Shown in pieces: positions 6,957 through 8,305 of a DNA stretch of 8,305 bases; position 1 is the stretch's first letter; every line of letters starts with the position of its first letter. The notes beneath the pieces were generated by a model. That model was not told the origin of the DNA, made no database searches, and saw only the letters and a program-made list of their open reading frames with translations. A program made the translations under genes and the position numbers. Source of the DNA: Firmicutes bacterium UBA1065 (GTDB taxonomy: Bacteria; Bacillota; Clostridia; Tissierellales; Sedimentibacteraceae); assembly GCA_002316225.1 (NCBI GenBank), contig DCDC01000112.1, positions 1-8,305 of the forward strand, in the 5' to 3' direction.

Positions 6957-6961
6957 CCTCC
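6957..6961 (-). promoter_or_regulatory. Ribosome binding site of the nucleoside-binding lipoprotein
   Basis: GGAGG lies ten bases before the ATG at 6946, in an A+T-rich leader. It supports the start that gives a proper lipoprotein signal peptide. Confidence 0.78.
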
Positions 6962-6978
6962 ATTTTTTATAATTTTAT

Positions 6979-7004
6979 ATAAATAAACGCTAAGCGTTAT
7001 TTAT
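6979..7004 (-). other. Imperfect palindrome across the deoC stop codon
   Basis: On the minus strand ATAAATAACGC (7004-6994), a TTA loop (6993-6991) and GCGTTTATTTAT (6990-6979) form an 11-bp stem with one bulged base. The deoC stop codon lies in the loop and the start of the right arm. No T-run follows, so it is not a standard terminator. It could be a weak mRNA-stabilising or processing hairpin between deoC and the lipoprotein gene, or a DNA operator. Only the structure is visible; the role is inference. Confidence 0.5.
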
Positions 7005-7640
7005 CAGTTTTACTGCCGAAGAGGTGCCTAATCTTGAACAGCCTGCTTCAATAAAAGCTTCCATGTCTTCTATGGTTCTGATACCTCCGGATGCTTTAAT
7101 TTTCACATTTGGACCTAAGTATTTCTTAAACAGGATTATGTCATCCATGCTGGCCCCGCTTGTACCAAAACCTGTTGAAGTTTTTATGTAATCAGCTCCT
7201 GCCTTGGTTACCGCCTGACACATTTCAATTTTTTCCTCTGTCGTCAAATAGCAGGTTTCAATAATAACTTTCAAAATATGGTCTCTAAGAGTTTCTTTAA
7301 GGGTGCGGATTTCTTCTTCCACCTTTTTATAATCCTTGTTTTTTACATCGGTTATATTTATCACCATGTCAATTTCGCCGGCTCCATCTTTAAGAGCCTG
7401 TACACATTCTGCAACCTTTGCTTCGGTTGTTGAATATCCCAAAGGAAAACCTACAACCGTGCAAATATTTATTTTCTCCCCGTATGCATCATGGACTCTT
7501 TTAACGTAATTTGGAGGAATGCATACGGATGCCGTTTGATACTTTATTGCTTCTTCACATAAGAGCTTTATCTCTTCCCAGTCTGCATAAGGTTTTAATA
7601 AGGTATGATCGACATATTTCAATAATTCCAATCGGTCCAT
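6990..7640 (-). CDS. deoC: Deoxyribose-phosphate aldolase (DeoC)
   Basis: This cytoplasmic class I aldolase splits 2-deoxy-D-ribose 5-phosphate into acetaldehyde and D-glyceraldehyde 3-phosphate, the last step of deoxynucleoside breakdown. The protein is 216 residues, the usual size of the short Firmicute form, and covers one TIM barrel. Visible landmarks are DHTLLKP (11-17), CTVVGFPLGY (60-69), GEIDMVIN (88-95; Asp91 matches the catalytic Asp102 of the E. coli enzyme), YIKTSTGFGTSGA (151-163; Lys153 is the Schiff-base lysine) and VKIKASGGIRT (179-189; Lys182 is the second active-site lysine, with a phosphate-binding GG). All catalytic residues are present. It is the first gene of the run, 43 bp ahead of the nucleoside-binding lipoprotein, which suggests that imported deoxynucleosides are used as carbon source. 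The phosphorylase and phosphopentomutase that would supply its substrate are not in the window. Confidence 0.96.
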   Translation of the reverse strand: MDRLELLKYVDHTLLKPYADWEEIKLLCEEAIKYQTASVCIPPNYVKRVHDAYGEKINICTVVGFPLGYSTTEAKVAECVQALKDGAGEIDMVINITDVKNKDYKKVEEEIRTLKETLRDHILKVIIETCYLTTEEKIEMCQAVTKAGADYIKTSTGFGTSGASMDDIILFKKYLGPNVKIKASGGIRTIEDMEAFIEAGCSRLGTSSAVKLINNA

Positions 7641-7646
7641 ATCGGT

Positions 7647-7651
7647 CCTCC
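7647..7651 (-). promoter_or_regulatory. deoC ribosome binding site
   Basis: GGAGG lies six bases before the deoC ATG at 7640. It fixes the start at Met-Asp-Arg-Leu, which agrees with the compact N-terminus of the family. Confidence 0.85.
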
Positions 7652-7669
7652 ATCAGTTTTTATAGCATA

Positions 7670-7698
7670 AGTTTAGCACAAAATAAATAATTCGTCAA
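7670..7698 (-). promoter_or_regulatory. Predicted sigma-A-type promoter for the deoC-nucleoside transporter operon
   Basis: In the 86-bp addA-deoC gap, the minus strand has TTGACG (7698-7693, five of six to the -35 consensus), a 17-base spacer, and TAAACT (7675-7670, four of six to the -10 consensus). Directly before the -10 stands TGTGC, matching the extended -10 TRTGn element common in Gram-positive promoters. A start near 7663 would leave a leader of roughly 23 bases holding the deoC ribosome binding site. There is no room for a riboswitch. I saw no convincing operator palindrome. Confidence 0.66.
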
Positions 7699-7726
7699 TT
7701 AAATAACTTCGGTACTCTGCCCTAAA

Positions 7727-8305
7727 TCAGTCGATTAAGACCTCTTTTCCTATCGAAAACAAGTATAAATAAGATTCTTTAACCTTTAATCCTCCTATCT
7801 TTTCGACTGCTTCCCTGTAAAGAATAACCTGGTCCCGGTATTCTTCCTTCAATCTCTCTATTTGTGAGCTAATATTCATTTTTTCGTTAATCTTATCGGT
7901 TTTGTAATCAACGATTACAGCTTCCCCATCCTCTATAAAATAACAGTCAATTATTCCCTGTACCAGGATCAAATCATCTTCATTAAGGGTCTTAAGTACC
8001 TCCCTGGCACCTTTTCTCAAAACAAAGGGAGCTTCCCTGTAAACAATTTTCGATGAAATAATTCTCCTGCCCAGGTTGCTCTTGAAGAAAGTCTCAATTT
8101 TTTCAGCAAATATGTTGATGGCCAGGCTTGCCTCTCCTTCTGTTAATAGTTTCCTTTCCTTCATTTGATTTATGGTATTTATTATACCCGGCTTTTCCAA
8201 ATTCCCCCTCAAATCAAGGTGCTCCATTACAGAGTGAAGCAAGGTTCCCATATCTGCCCCTTTTAAATCTTTATCCAGTATAAATCTCTCATCTTTTTCA
8301 TTATA
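7727..8305 (-). CDS. addA: ATP-dependent helicase/nuclease subunit A (AddA), C-terminal nuclease domain, 5'-truncated
   Basis: This is the last 192 codons of AddA; the frame stays open to the window edge, so the helicase part lies outside. AddA with AddB forms the Firmicute counterpart of RecBCD, which unwinds and trims double-strand DNA ends until a Chi site and so prepares them for RecA in the cytoplasm. What remains is the RecB-type nuclease domain. Numbering from the first complete codon, it shows GTLLHSVMEH (20-29, with the family's conserved His at 24), YREAPF (89-94), GIIDCYF (117-123, Asp120), IVDYKTDKI (131-139, with the Asp133 and Lys135 metal-site pair) and YRDQVILY (156-163). These are the H, E, D, DYK and Q-x3-Y elements of the nuclease. 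A Met at 8251 is internal, since clear AddA-like sequence continues upstream of it. I see no terminator after the stop, so some read-through into deoC is possible. The identification is firm; AddB is not in view. Confidence 0.93.
   Translation of the reverse strand, partial: YNEKDERFILDKDLKGADMGTLLHSVMEHLDLRGNLEKPGIINTINQMKERKLLTEGEASLAINIFAEKIETFFKSNLGRRIISSKIVYREAPFVLRKGAREVLKTLNEDDLILVQGIIDCYFIEDGEAVIVDYKTDKINEKMNISSQIERLKEEYRDQVILYREAVEKIGGLKVKESYLYLFSIGKEVLID

Noticed and set aside
7661..7679. Alternative -10 TATAAA (7664-7659) with an extended TGC element downstream of the proposed promoter
   Set aside because: TTGACG would be 28 bases away and no other -35 fits, and a start there would leave almost no leader before the deoC ribosome binding site. 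The 17-base-spaced TTGACG/TAAACT pair is preferred.
7691..7710. A+T-rich dyad around the -35 region as operator for a DeoR-like repressor
   Set aside because: Only AATT-centred symmetry is present, which is expected by chance in such A+T-rich DNA. No repressor gene is nearby.
1..8305. A novel defence, mobile or biosynthetic system
   Set aside because: All eight protein genes belong to known families in a regular housekeeping-type arrangement. There are no repeats of CRISPR type, no toxin-antitoxin pair, no integrase and no composition break beyond the lipoprotein linker.

Overview
The window reads as ordinary chromosome from a low-GC Gram-positive bacterium, most likely a member of the Clostridia (Bacillota). 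The reasons are the A+T-rich intergenic DNA, strong AGGAGG-type ribosome binding sites, a lipoprotein with a Firmicute-style lipobox, an AddA-type (not RecB-type) recombination nuclease, and a BMP/NupNOPQ-type nucleoside ABC transporter. I cannot name the genus from sequence alone. Every convincing gene is on the minus strand, so transcription runs from high to low coordinates.

Layout in transcription order: the 3' end of addA (8305 to 7727, cut by the window edge); an 86-bp gap with a good sigma-A-like promoter; deoC (deoxyribose-phosphate aldolase); a BMP-family nucleoside-binding lipoprotein; a 97-bp gap with a large hairpin; a double-domain ABC ATPase; two permeases joined by 11-nt and 4-nt overlaps; a HerA/YjgR-like (DUF853) P-loop ATPase; and a YraN-family (UPF0102) putative nuclease. 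A hairpin that starts just after the yraN stop codon looks like the operon terminator. The last ~60 bp are very A+T-rich and hold no gene.

Working model (inference from family knowledge and layout): the lipoprotein, ATPase and two permeases form one nucleoside importer, and DeoC breaks down the deoxyribose 5-phosphate released from imported deoxynucleosides to acetaldehyde and glyceraldehyde 3-phosphate. The hairpin after the lipoprotein gene probably lets the binding protein be made in excess over the membrane and ATPase parts. The two tail genes encode a HerA-like ATPase and a PD-(D/E)XK-type nuclease-fold protein. They have no obvious role in nucleoside import, and their pairing is the least expected part of the window.

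I found no CRISPR array, tRNA, rRNA, transposase, phage gene or clear new multi-gene system. The points worth a second look are the intercistronic hairpin with an overlapping small ORF, the 9-bp tandem repeat in the lipoprotein linker, the HerA-like/YraN pair, and a start-site correction in the first permease.
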